Positions 46,099 to 59,985 of a DNA stretch of 64,000 nucleotides are shown piece by piece. The stretch is from Polytrichum commune (taxonomy: Eukaryota > Streptophyta > Polytrichopsida > Polytrichales > Polytrichaceae). The stretch is taken from the NCBI GenBank assembly GCA_950295325.1, contig OX485808.1, positions 17,874,527 through 17,938,526 of the forward strand, written 5' to 3'. Each line of letters opens with the position of its first letter. The stretch's first letter is position 1. Below the pieces are notes generated by a model. It saw nothing but the letters and a program-made list of their open reading frames with translations, did not search any database and was not told the origin of the DNA. A program made the position numbers and the translations under genes.

Positions 46099-46885
46099 AT
46101 ATAGTAGGTGCAAGTTTTGTGTGTTTCAAATTATGATTTTTACACTTCATCTTAAATTCAATTTAATTTAAAAAAAAAACCGGTCTTTATGTTACAACTA
46201 TGATTTATTCAAACTATTACCTTCCATGCACAAATATGGATCTATATTTGAACTCGCATGGTTTTTACTTTTTCCTCGTAGTGATTTCCCCTAGTCCTCC
46301 CTTACTAGACTCTCCAAGCCCTTTAATACCCACAATTCCCTAAGAGCCTAATAATAAAGACATGAGGGGTAAAGCCATTTTTTGGGATGTGTTATACAAG
46401 AACAAATCTAAGGGTTGTTGGAGTCTATTACAAAGAGAAGTTGAGTTGTGAGGACCCATCAAAGGATCACATCCATACAACCTAAAAATACATCTAGTAA
46501 ATTCGGTCTTTTCATAATGAATTTATAAGTGAACTTGTTTGAAAATCCATCATGATTACAAACCTCATTAAGATTATGAGAAACTTGATATGATTGATTG
46601 AAATCACAAATAGTAAAGATTGGTGGAGAGTTGCAAGGATAATAAGATCTTGATGTGATCATATTGTCAAAGCGCCTCTTGAGATGTGAGCACTTCATGA
46701 GGTCTAGAGAAAAATCATGCAGACAATTTTGTAATTGAGCTTTTGCCAGTGGTAGACAATTTCAATAGATATTAGAGCTATCCGTTAATTACCCCGCACA
46801 ACCTTTGAAAGCGGGCAGTATTAGTTGATATGGTTGTTGGACCCTACTAATATGAGTGGCTGAAACACATTCATTTGATGACCTT
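46099..46885. other. No gene recognised
   Basis: AT-rich sequence with short minus-strand frames only. Confidence 0.3.
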
Positions 46886-46945
46886 GGCTCTGGGGGGTGA
46901 TTGGCCGAAAAGTAGAAACCACATCACAAGGGACACTTTTTGAAT
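46886..46945. mobile_element. Lone end of a G-family element
   Basis: CTCTGGGGGGTGATTGGCCG followed by AGTAGAAACCACATCACAAG closely follows the left end of the 43519 element (CTCAGGGAGGTGACTATCGG, then TTTTAGAAACCACGTGAG). I could not find a matching right end or target duplication, so this is either a truncated copy or a copy whose other end is too diverged to see. Confidence 0.4.
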
Positions 46946-47494
46946 CCCCTGTAGGCATTTATAGTTCAAATTCCTTCCGAGAACATCCATTTTATACATC
47001 TCACAGGGAAATGTGAGACATGGAAAATACAAAAGAGAGAGGAAGGAAAACACACATGGAAATAAAATAAAATACTTGCAAGGGAAAAGCTAGTACAATC
47101 CCCTGTAGGGTAAAATTAACATATCCATGTACATAGAGGGAACCAATCATATAGGAAATGTAGAATGAATTCCCAAAGGTGTTTCATATACAATTATCCG
47201 CAAGGGATTTTGTTACATTTTGCTAAAAATATTCCACAAGGGATTTGTATACAATTTCCCGTAGGAATTTTCAAAGTAATTCTAACATGGGGAAATATCA
47301 CATCTTTCTATACATGTAAGAAAGTGGTATTTCCAAAGAATCAAAAAAATGACCTATGAGACATCAATGCTCAAAGGACCTATCAAACAACAAGATTGCA
47401 ACAAATTGCAGTGCTTCGAACCCTCCAGGGCTGCGCTCTTCTTTCAAGCGCTTCTAGTACCTACAAGTTTATTTCAACCTTTCATTTGTTTCCT

Positions 47495-48247
47495 TCAATA
47501 ATGCTTGATCTCAATTGTGTAACGAAGAATATCCTCTATCTTCCAGCGAAGAGTCATCCCTTCTTTCACAAATACCAAACTTGCCAGCTCTGGCTCCCGC
47601 GTCTCCACAAACTCAGTGAGCCTCCTCATCATACATGTATCGTGTCTAATAGAAGGGTGCTTGAAGAATTCTGCCACGAATGGATCCTCCAAGTCTGAAA
47701 ACCAGTGCCGCACATCACCATGGTTCAAATTCAACTTCTCATGTTGTCTTGGATGGTGTCTCTTCAAAAATCCCTTTCCCCACAGTTTTCCAGCTGCCAA
47801 ATGCCTAGGTCTAGGGTGAAAGACACGCTCGTAGGTCAAAAGAGTATCAGGAAATCCTAAAACCTCCTCATGCTCCCCACATTGTATTGGATCAGTAGGC
47901 TCCTCCGGTTCCTCGCCCTCTTCTACATCTTCTTCAGGAAAACCTACTCCAGCTTCAGAGCCCACTTGTTTTATTCCGCAATGTCCACAGAAGAACGAAC
48001 TAGGACTCCCTAGCTTCAACTTACAACTCCTAAGTTGACGCAATTGACGCAATTGCACTAAGTGAGTTACATCCACTACTAAAATAAATTCTGGAGATTC
48101 AAATAAATCTTCATGGGTATCACAGACGGATTCCCTAACAACTGATGATACGATGGCAGGAACCTGGCAGCACACTTCCACTCCACTTATAATGTCTGAT
48201 GCAAAATAAAATGACGCCAAGCTCTTGACGAAAACTCGACAAACCAC
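47495..48247 (-). CDS. Orphan exon or gene, 250 residues, unassigned
   Basis: The longest uninterrupted frame in this part. It starts at GTG, not ATG, directly after an acceptor-like GAGCCACAG, so it is probably a last exon of a spliced gene whose 5' part lies above 48250. The protein has one CGHCG motif, an acidic stretch rich in Glu and Pro (EEDVEEGEEPEEPTDP), a conserved-looking basic part (HPRPRHLAAGKLWGKGF) and HDTCMMRRLTEFVETREPEL before the end. An LRQLRQLRS micro-repeat is present. I do not recognise a family. A transposon-borne gene is possible. Confidence 0.4.
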   Translation of the reverse strand: MVCRVFVKSLASFYFASDIISGVEVCCQVPAIVSSVVRESVCDTHEDLFESPEFILVVDVTHLVQLRQLRQLRSCKLKLGSPSSFFCGHCGIKQVGSEAGVGFPEEDVEEGEEPEEPTDPIQCGEHEEVLGFPDTLLTYERVFHPRPRHLAAGKLWGKGFLKRHHPRQHEKLNLNHGDVRHWFSDLEDPFVAEFFKHPSIRHDTCMMRRLTEFVETREPELASLVFVKEGMTLRWKIEDILRYTIEIKHY

Positions 48248-48417
48248 CTGTGGCTCTATGTGGTTTCTACATTTTCTAAGTTATAGGTGCTTGGTCACTA
48301 ACTTGCTGTTAAACTTACACTTGAGTCATCTATGGTCGGGAATCCTTCACTTTTGTCATGAAACTTGTCCCTTGGTTTCTCGCCTTTCTCTAATTCCTTT
48401 TGGCATGAGAGAGGGGT

Positions 48418-48644
48418 ACTACACTAAACATGATATTCAATGTCACTTGGAGTTACACATTGCTACGTTTTTTTATTATTGATGTAATTTTTTACCAAGT
48501 AAAGTTGTTAGTGTTCTATATGTCCAAACAACCAATTTAACACTCGTTGGCAAAAAATGAGATATATGGTAAATAGTTGTAGCTTGCATAATTTCAGATA
48601 GTAAGCAACACTTAATACAATATATTAGGGTAGTTGTGCTACTG
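48418..48644. mobile_element. Palindromic-end MITE (227 bp)
   Basis: The left end is CTACACTAAACATGATATTC and the right end read inward is AGTAGCACAACTACCCTAAT. The interior parallels the copy at 37442-37660. Non-coding. Confidence 0.55.
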
Positions 48645-49420
48645 AATCAAGTGTCAAATTGATGAGGACTATGATGTCTATTTAGATTACCCCCCTTCCT
48701 CCCCCGGCATTCATTTTTCAAGTCCGGTATAGCTCTGTTAAGGTTATCTAAAAGCACCATGGTTATAATTGTTACTATGGAGGACATCAAACCATGAGTC
48801 GATGGTCGGAGATGACCCTAGACTACTGGATGAGAGTGGAGAGGTACCTAAACCAAATAGAGTGGTTGGCGGTTCCCAGCTGTGAAATCGTCTCTAGATT
48901 TGATGGAAAACTAGCCAGGTGGCCAAGTGTCCCACGTGTTCCAAATTACAAACTAGCAGTCGAATACCCTGTTGGTTTTCACAAGGCCATGACCCACCTA
49001 TGGTTACTTAGAGCAAAGTGACATTGCCACATGGTTATAAGGTATGTGGCCCCTACTTTGGTGGCACTTCCAACTCCACAATTTTCTTATTTTATTTAAC
49101 CGTTAGATCGGCTAAGGAATTGTCTCATCGGGTAAGCAATTGCGAATCATAAAGATTCTCATTTTCAATATCAAAATCAGGGTTGAGATGTAATAATACA
49201 AGAGGTCAAAGTGAAGGTTTTCCTCTTTTCCCATTAAACAATCACATATGCCCTCCCAAATACATCAACTATTAAACTTTAACAATGTCTCCATTTTGAA
49301 ATATATGTACCAACCTCATCATAACACGTGTCGTTGGAAAAAATAAATTCTTGACTAGTCCAAACTTCTAGTTGCTTCTATATTTGTCCCCGCTCAAATA
49401 TAGTTGTCCCACTAACCTTA
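48645..49420. other. No gene recognised
   Basis: A 75-residue frame at 48794-49021 has no motif. Otherwise AT-rich. Confidence 0.3.
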
Positions 49421-49738
49421 GGGCCACTTCACATACATTGACTAAGAACCCGTGACCATTTTACTTCACTCTCGTTGGTGGAAAAGGCGGAACCGGTCCA
49501 AGTTCGCTTCACAACCGTTGATATATTCTATTTTATCATGCGTGAGGACCCACATGAATAGAAATTCATTGAAATAGCATTTGGTTGAGGGTCCAGTCAC
49601 ATACAACTTCACACTACACTTGAGGGTCTGTGACCACACTACGTGATTTTGAAGGTGCTTGGGACGGCCTTTGGACACTTTCTTTTGGGCTCTCACAATT
49701 TCATGGACACGGCTCTTGGCTCGTGTGTGAAGTGGCCC
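49421..49738. mobile_element. PIF/Harbinger (Tourist-like) MITE (318 bp)
   Basis: TTA duplications (49418-49420 and 49739-49741) flank ends GGGCCACTTCACATACATTG and, from the right, GGGCCACTTCACACACGAGC. It is a shorter relative of 29010-29496. Left-end copies of the same sequence also occur near 25033 and 40540 inside the segmental duplication. Confidence 0.8.
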
Positions 49739-49741
49739 TTA

Positions 49742-52231
49742 GCGAGGGGCACACTCGTACTATGCAACAAATCCTTCTCTTGTGTTGGGAAGGGGCACTA
49801 GGAGTAGGTAAGAGTAAATGATAACAATGACTGGTAGTATTACTTGTTACTCACCAACCGTACAGCTTATGCTAAAACCATATGAGCCACATCATTGAGC
49901 TTAATTTTGTGTTGCATCAACTTCATATTAGGGTTTAGTCAATTGTTATGTACTATGTGGCACAAGTTCTGCTTCATAAATGAATCAATTAGACACCTTC
50001 TACACCTTGTTATGTGGCTCACTATGATTTTGTCATACCACAGTAATTTTGGTTTATGTAAATTTCCTTGATCCATGTCAGTTTTTGACCCGAAATATTA
50101 CATGTTCAAAACTAAGAACATGGAATCAGTTCTTGTTTACACAAATATGAATTATTTTGAATTGAGAATATTATATCGATATTATTTTTGGCTTTTATCA
50201 TTTTATACTTTAACATGAATAGTTTATTTATCATTAAGCCGCCCTTATTTTCAACCCGCACATAAAATACAATGGACCACGATATTTTCTACCTATTCTA
50301 ATTTTCAACCCACAATAATAGTTGTGGAAGGTGAAATGTTGAAGTTGTGACATTACTATGATAAACTCCTTGGGGACAATAGTTTGGGTGCACACTATTT
50401 CTAGCCTACAATTTCTTAAATCTAGAAGGTTCAATAGCGTATACATAATATATATGGTAATTTTTTCATACCAAAATAAATTTGGCGAATATAAGCAAAG
50501 CATAATTTCCACTTGTTGCTTGAGCACATGCATTCCCAATGGAGTCTCCCATATGTTAGCATGTAATGCATGTGCATTCCTGATATTTGATGCGCTAGAC
50601 ACCTATTTGCAAAATGTTTGTACAATGAACAACCTCTGAGGTTGCTGTAACCCTACGGAAAAGGAATGAAGGTGAATTTAAAGTCCAAATTCAAGCTAGG
50701 AAACTCATAATGGGATTTAAATAACATCAAGATGGTGACAAAAAGACTGAATTATTATCTAGTAAACCGAATGATGTAAACGGTATAACGTAAACCGAAG
50801 GTTATCACAAGTAGAGGAAGTACCCTTACTGTGATAATTGGTTAAACATGAACATGGTACAGAAGAACGGGCTCCCATTCATGTCAGTGTATAAACCAAA
50901 CCCCGAAGTTTATTTTATTTTATTTATTATCAGCAATACCACGAAATGTGAATGAGCAAGTAGGATAATTGGAAGGTGGACTGTCACACAATCCGGGTTG
51001 GGATTGATGAAGGAGTGGGATCAAATGAACCAAGTACCACCAACACCAAACTTTTACTTGTTTAGTTGAATTCCAGGGACATAATTTAGATGGGGGAGGG
51101 GCAATGTTAATAATAAAATCGATTAATCTTATGGTGGTAGGAGAGTGACAAAAGTAAGTAGACAAGGATTACAAAAGGAGATTAAATAAGGATAGGACAT
51201 AAGGTTCCATCAAAGAGGGACCACAATTTTAAGGATTGGTTAGGAATGAAGAAGTAGGACCATGCTAGGATTTGAAGGACATTTAAGACAAAGAAGAACA
51301 TTTTTTGGATGTGACCAATTTTGTATGATGAATCTTGTTAGGTTTCCTTCCCACGGGTAGATCACTCTAAGGCATTTTTGTGCACCACGTGCGGCTAGGG
51401 TTTTTTTGTTTTGGGGTTATTTACCTTCAAGGGCTGAATTAAAGCCTCCCTCTAATTACTTAAATTTCAAAAATGGCCCATTTGTTTGCACCCTTCCATT
51501 AACTTATATTGTCCAAGTCACTGCAATTTTTTGCACTTTATATTCCTTTTAAGTAATAAAAGCTAATCTACTTCCTAACGCAATAGACAAGTGTTGAGGG
51601 AAAGCATGGAAACAAAGAAGGGTGCAAACAATAATACCATTGCAAACAGAGTTATGAAGAAAACACATAGGAGACCATAGCAAAGTAATACCAATCATCA
51701 TCCATCCCTGTGAGTCCTAAACCAATTTACATACCATACTAAACATACCTTCTAGGATCCTTATCTTTAGCCCCTATATTAACTTTACAAAAAAATAATG
51801 TCCCACGTTTTATGTCCATCTAACTTACTTAAAATGGGATTGTCTACATTTAATGGCCCCTTCATTATTTGGAATTCCTTTATAATTTTTATTTCAAATG
51901 ATTTTAATCCTCTCTATATTATGCCGCACATCGTTTTTAAATTGCACTAAGTGATCTACCCGTGTTCCTTCCTTGAAATATGTGTGTATGGAAGTTGTCC
52001 AAGGAACTTGTGTGTCATAGGAAGTGTGGAATGATAATGTCAATCAACCCTAATTGATTGGTTGTGGTGCAAAGACTAACATCCAATTGTTTTGTTAGCT
52101 CTTGGAGTAGAATCAAACTATTGTTCATTTAAGAAATGGTATTCAATAGCCAGGGAGAATCCTAGGATATTACAAAGGGTCTTGAAGACAAGAATGACGC
52201 AACAAGAATACATCAAGGTGAGTTAGAGTTA
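49742..52231. other. Intergenic, no gene recognised
   Basis: Frames up to 122 residues (50234-50602, minus) are AT-rich and lack motifs or splice support. I see no element ends. Confidence 0.35.
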
Positions 52232-52625
52232 GAGCATCCTCAGTCGGTCTAGGTAAAGCTCACTGCAAACCAAAACCTATCTTTTGACTGACCTAAAATT
52301 AGAAACTGAAATTACCATCATTAGAAGCACATCTAAATAAACGTGAGATATTTCTCAAGAAAAAGAATTGTAAAAATTTGACGTAGGTGAAATCCCTCAT
52401 TGAAAACACCACATTTTCAAAATTTAGAGGGAGTGCACCAAATCTTGCTTAAAAATGGAAAGATCCTCCCACACTCCCTCCAAATTTTTGACATATAGAG
52501 GGAGTGTGGGAGGATCTGTCCATTTTTAAGCAAGATTTGGTGCACTCCCTCTAAATTTTGAGCAATTTTAAGCAAGATAGGTCTTGGTTTGCAGTGAGCT
52601 TTACCTAGACCGACTGAGGATGCTC
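52232..52625. mobile_element. PIF/Harbinger (Tourist-like) MITE (394 bp)
   Basis: TTA duplications (52229-52231 and 52626-52628) flank ~40-bp inverted ends beginning GAGCATCCTCAGTCGGTCTA. A second inverted repeat lies in the middle (about 52425-52490 and 52498-52565, around GAGGGAGTGCACCAAATC and CACACTCCCTC), so the whole element can fold into a long stem. Confidence 0.85.
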
Positions 52626-52628
52626 TTA

Positions 52629-53227
52629 GTAGCAACCAAATAAAGGAGCAAGCTTCTATAAAGTGGAGGGAAGCACTCTAGGATTCATTGAGTAATGGTA
52701 ACCACTCCCTATAGTCATGTAATGCGGACATGGATGAGAACTATATTTTTTAGGCAAAGAAAGTTTAGGTTTATGTGGTGGCAGCTTGTGATTGATTACC
52801 CTCATAAGAATTATGATAGCTCTTATAGCCAAGCATTAGCATTTAGATGAATGGTTATGGGTTAACCTTTAAAGCGACTTTGTGTTTTCCTAAACATTAT
52901 TGCGTTAAAATTTGTAGCAATTTCCTTATCTTGATATTTGAATTTATTTTTGCATTTTCAATAGAATTTGTTTCTCTTTCCAAGAAGAATAATTACTTGT
53001 TATTACTCCTCCTAAAACATATGCAAACTCTCTTATTTTAAGGTTATGAAAGCCTCAACCTTATGGTTAACAAATACTAGATATGGATGAAGTGACAAAA
53101 TATGCACCATGCTTTCCATCACATGCAAAAAAGCCTAGAAATAGAGAAAATGACAAAGCTAGTGGCAATACCCATTGGGCGGACGTTAAACATCCCCCCA
53201 CAAACTTTCAGGTGGTTGGTTCGCTAA
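52629..53227. other. No gene; part of a dispersed repeat at the right
   Basis: 53181-53212 is the near reverse complement of 29951-29982. Nothing else recognised. Confidence 0.35.
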
Positions 53228-54323
53228 GGGCCCGTTACACTATGGACCATGAAGTTGGACTAGGCCTTTGTAAGGCAACTGATTGGTTGTTGAAGTTGTC
53301 CCATGACAACTTCGGTTTACACTAAGGAAAAAATGTCAGAGGGATCACAAAGTTCAAAGTCCCCAAAATATAATTTTTAAGGCCTAATAAATGCACTGAC
53401 ATGGTCCAACGGGTTTTGCGGTGAGAGAGGCAAGAGAGGTGGTTTGGTAGGAAAAGGCCATGGCAAAGATGTGTTGTTTTAATAAATTTTAATGAATCTA
53501 CCCTCTATGTGCCTTAATCATATCACAACCCATGAGATATACTAATACTACCTTGCCCTACCCCTTAAACCAACTCCCACGTGTTTCACCAAACAACTTG
53601 GGACATCTAAAACTCAAGAATTTGAGTGTAAATTTGTTTTTTTTTTGCTATACCAACTGCAATGTTTGGAATTTGGGGGCTTGTAATATACTGTTGGAAA
53701 GGTCGTGAAAATTACAAGACCTTTCCAACGGTATATTACATGCTGCAAAATTTCTAAAATTACAATTGCAAAACAAAAACAAAAATATGTAGTCGTTTAG
53801 TGATTGTAGATCAGGGTGGTCAAAAGAACCGCAATGGGAAATCTTCCAGCATTAATTATCAAAGAATTGAACTTTAGTGTTGAGCAAGGTAGGGTGGTAA
53901 CAACATTAAATATAATCAAACACTAAATATCCTATTTAGTGTAGTGACAACACAAGATACACTTCACATGTACAAATTAAATTGCTCATTTTTTTTGTAA
54001 AATTTGTTGTGAGAAGATTTGCAAGCCACATCTTTGACACATTCACCAAGAAGTGAAGACAAGTGAAGCCCAAGAGAAGACAAGAGAATGATCAAACTTG
54101 AATTTTTTTCAAAATTGCCTTTTGTGGACATGTATTAAAAAAAATCAGCACCTTCACTTTTTGGTACATGGTCATTTTTCTTGGTCCACATTTGGTTTAC
54201 ACCCAGTGAGGGACCCAAGGCTCTCAAAACTAATAATTTCTGAAATCGGACCATGGAAGTCAGACCATGAACTCGGGCCACTGACAAAGGCCATCTTCCA
54301 TGGTCCATAGTGTAAACCGGCCC
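53228..54323. mobile_element. PIF/Harbinger-type element with nested insertion (~1.1 kb)
   Basis: TAA duplications (53225-53227 and 54324-54326) flank ends GGGCCCGTTACACTATGGAC and, from the right, GGGCCGGTTTACACTATGGA, inverted over about 25 bp (GGACCATG follows on both sides). A composite CACTA-like fragment sits inside (about 53630-53946). No PIF or Myb-like protein is encoded, so non-autonomous. Confidence 0.75.
53630..53946. mobile_element. Third copy of the composite CACTA-like element (partial)
   Basis: Contains the inner hairpin (tgtaatatactgttggaaag ... cctttccaacggtatattac), the block ggtcaaaagaaccgcaatgg, and the palindromic end ctaaatatcctatttagtgt ending GTAGTG. The right part is rearranged against the copies at 26.9 and 41.7 kb. 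Nested in the Harbinger-type element. Confidence 0.6.
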
Positions 54324-54479
54324 TAACTTACTGTTAAAGATGCTGAACATGGCCAACCTTACGTGTGAGCCTACAACTACTAACACGCACAAATCAAGAA
54401 GCTTTCAGATCAATTCCCCAACATTAACTGCAACTTGGTGCTTGTGTAATTAACCCTAACCATTGCAGATGATTCCAGT

Positions 54480-54690
54480 TTAGGGTTTAGTGGTCATCTT
54501 CCATCGCCATTGATAGTAGCTTGTACAGTGTGATGGAGCTGTGGGTGGAATCGAACATATACATCTGGGCCTTCTTAAAAAGGCGTGCGTCCACATTGCA
54601 GATTATTTCTTTTAAGGATTTAGTAGTCATCTTCCATCGCCATTGATAGCAGCTTTACAATGCGATGGAGCTGTGAATGAAATGGAAGAT
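54480..54690. repeat. Two-copy tandem repeat (~131 bp)
   Basis: The phrase gtcatcttccatcgccattg occurs at about 54492 and 54627, followed each time by atag(t/c)agctt and gatggagctgtg. A local tandem duplication just upstream of the helicase pseudogene. Confidence 0.7.
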
Positions 54691-55159
54691 ACACATCCCG
54701 GAATATTTTGTTCAGATGAGGGGAGAAAGTGTGTGTTGCATCAGGTGCTGGAAGGAGGACCACTTGACGGCCCCATTTCCTTTCCGCATAGAATTCATTG
54801 TATCAAGATATCCAAACCATGCAGAGCAAGAAGTTGGGGGTAGGATGAACGTGGAGGTGGACATACTTCTTTCCTTCAAAATTAGAGAAGTGCTGATAAG
54901 GCTGACAGAGGTTGTCGGAGCAAGTATTTGTGTGGATTATTATGTCTTGTTAATTTCAACACGGTTGGGTTGAAGACAACTACACCCATTTATCGAATTG
55001 TCATCCTAGATCCTCCTTCCCCCAAAGTCAGGGCTCCTGATAATATCGAGTTGTGCTGAACGCGATAAAGATTTTGTGGAGGCATGACCTACATTCCAAT
55101 GTATATCTATATGTATTTGCTCCGTTACTAGATCCTTTTCATTCACTTTGATGTGTTCC

Positions 55160-56995
<1,836 letters not shown>

Positions 56996-59426
56996 AGTAT
57001 ACAGGGTATTAGTTAGTGTGCAGCAAAATCTTGTAGTGATGACCAGATGAAATTTTTTTGTACAATATTTGTGCTTGTTCTTGTGGACATCTTTCAATGT
57101 CGGAGATGATTTGCAGTCACAAATTTTCCTTCAGCATATTGAAAGACTGGCTGGACTTCAAATATGGATGATAAATTGACTATGTATTGAGATTCAAGGG
57201 TTTTCTTATATTGTCAATGTTGGAATTCTACTGGCTCCCTCATCAACCTCGGTTTGCCCAATAGTAGGCAAGCATGTCGAAATAGCTGGTAATGCATGTC
57301 CAAATGACCCAGTTCATCTTTGAACTAAGGCTTGAATACCAGGTACTTACACATCAAATTTCATGGACTTCCTGATCGCCAAAAATATGTGTAGTTTGTA
57401 AATCTAGCCTGGTCAATTCTTGGGAGAGTTCAGTATTGGGAGAAGCACAAGCAGTGAAAACTGAGGCAACATTCTGTAGGAGGCTACTTATTATTGGCAT
57501 GTTACCAGATGTTGTTCCTGGCACCAAAGATCAACTGTAAAATCAATGGTTATATGCAATTTGTTGTGTTGATGAATTTTAGAGAAGTGGTTACAGGACA
57601 CAAACACATCATTTGTGGTTCTTTGAATACTTTATCACAACATTAAATTCTCTTCCACAATCTTGACAGGATAACTATCTAATATACAACAAAGGATTGG
57701 TGGTGGTGGTAGTGGCCGTCACCCCACTGTTTCCCAAAGTTTTGGAAAGGTGGGGGCCACGTTGAGGGATGTAGCCTTGGACCTTCATTTTTTTCTAATC
57801 AACTTGCTTAGCTCATGATGTATCTAGTTTGGTTGTGGTTGTGCATTTTATTCATAAGTTCCAGGTTTTATGATGGATTGTAACATTGTTCTCCCTCTCA
57901 TGAACGAGTCACCAGACTAGTGTGTATTGGTCCTAGATTGAGAAAGCAACCTTCAAGCTTGGGTCCAATGATTGATGTTGAGTCTGAAAATAAGGTCCAT
58001 AAGTTAAAGACGTGTTATGTATGGACCACAAGTTTCTTGGACCTGGTCCTAGACACTAATGTAAACCCACCCTACGTAACGCCTTGAAAACCATGACTAG
58101 GTAGTCTGCCATGTTCGACCATGTTCGTTTCTAGATCCAATGACGAAAGGGCACATGGGTGAAGTTCATCATAGCTTAGAAACTAAGCATGTGAATCTGG
58201 GTCATTGGCCAATCATCCAAGGGTCGAAATCCGACGGAGTTATACGGACCTAGTCTTCCGCTGCTACACATCTACCCAACGCTACTTCTTCTTCCTCTTG
58301 TTCTTGAACTTCTTCTTCTCCGAGCACCACACTACCAGGCAGCCATCTTCGCACCAGGCTTCTGCATTGGCTTCGCTCTTTCATTACGACGGGTATGTTC
58401 ACGCAACCCATGAACTTCTCGTTGTGCTTACATGTTTTGTTTCGTCTTATACACCGCTCGCACACCCTGAATGGTCGACGTTGCAAAAAAGTAGCCCCAT
58501 GTGTATGAGTGCAGATTGTTTTTGGGACGTCGAACGTTCCCAAACGTCCAACGATCGAATAAAGTGTTCCAGTAGAAAGTCACAACTCACACACGAGGAC
58601 ATGAGCAACCAGAAAATTTGTCACCAATCGCAAGCCGGGATTTGTGAGGTGGAAAATAACTTGGTCATTCGTCTCATTGTGTTTTGAGAGCCGTGGAACG
58701 ATTCAAAACATTCAACGACCGTGATCTCGGTTGACCAACGTTAGTGGTGTATTAGTTGTGAATGGGGAGTTTTTGGGCACGTGTCTAGAGTTAGGAGGGT
58801 GTTTCTAGTCCTAGGCTCAACTTAGTATCACAGGGAGGAGCTGAGTTTCTCCATGTGGTGTTTCACTTGTGTTTCACTGTAATTGACGGACTCTAGATAG
58901 ATAGCGAAATGTTTCTCTAAATTCTCGAAGTGGAGAAATGGTTAAATCCATATGTCAAGGGTGTTGTTGGTATCAAGTCCGAGATTGTGAGTCCCTTGAT
59001 GTGGTGTTTTGGAAGGTGGTCTCAGTAGTGCGGGCTTGCATATATGAGAGGGATGTATTCAAAGGCGGTTCCTTTCTCTGGTGTATTGTTCGATCTAGGT
59101 CCTTCATGTGACCACCAAGTTGTGTTGTTTTGGCTTTTGTTAAGATTTATATTATGTACTATTTGCTTTCCTTCCTATCTATGCACTGTTTTGTTGTAGT
59201 TGAGAATAGTTGACCCAGCTCCATCGTGAGACCACCATGGCGTGTGTTGTTGGTGTATTATTTGTTACCTAGATACTTTATAAGTAGTATTTGTGTGTTG
59301 CTTTCATCTTGGTTGAGAATGGGGGCATTTCTTGTCTATTTTGAAATCATTTGTGCATTAGACATTTTATGTTGCTCTTGGTGTTCCTTCAAAAATTGTG
59401 TTGCAAGTACATTGCAATCGTAGGGT
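56996..59426. other. Intergenic, no firm gene
   Basis: A plus-strand frame of 160 residues (58205-58687) and an overlapping minus-strand frame (58250-58543) with a Glu-rich tail lie opposite each other over C/T-rich DNA. Neither has a recognised domain, and I cannot choose between them. Confidence 0.3.
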
Positions 59427-59985
59427 AGAATGTTGCAGACCTTGGACAATTGCCAAACTAACTACTATTAACTAGATTTTTTTCAATACATTTTAGGGAA
59501 CAATTGTAATTAACTAGAAAATTTTCAAACATATTTGAAGAACAACTATAGTTAACTAGAAAACTTTCAAGTATTATTATATATTGGAAGAAGTTCGTCT
59601 CTTGATTTGCTTCAGTTGAGGGTCTTTAATATGCTCGGGACATTGAGGATCATCAAGAAATGCCTTTATATGATCACTTACAATATCAGGCTCTAGAGTA
59701 ACCTCCATGTACACTCATCAACACAAATAACACACTAGTGATACTACAACACTACAACATAATTCGGTGAGTAAGTTGCGCTCAACTTTAGTTAATTACA
59801 TATTTAGTTAACTAGATATAACTATAGTTAACTAGATTTGTTGGCACATCGAATTTGGAACAACTATAGTTAATTACAATTTTTGGCAGGTCAAATCGCG
59901 AACAACTATATTTACGAAAGGCAACTAATTAACTAATAGTTGAATTAGTTGGTTAGTTGTCCAAGGTTTGGAATGCTGTAGAGAG
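59427..59985. mobile_element. Inverted-end element with ACTATAGTTAACTAG repeats (~0.56 kb)
   Basis: The outer ends are inverted: ACCTTGGACAATTGCCAAAC near 59437 and, read inward from the right, ACCTTGGACAACTAACCAAC near 59965. Between them about six copies of a partly palindromic phrase (aacaactatagttaactaga and variants) occur on both sides. The target duplication is unclear. Probably a MITE or foldback element. Confidence 0.55.
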
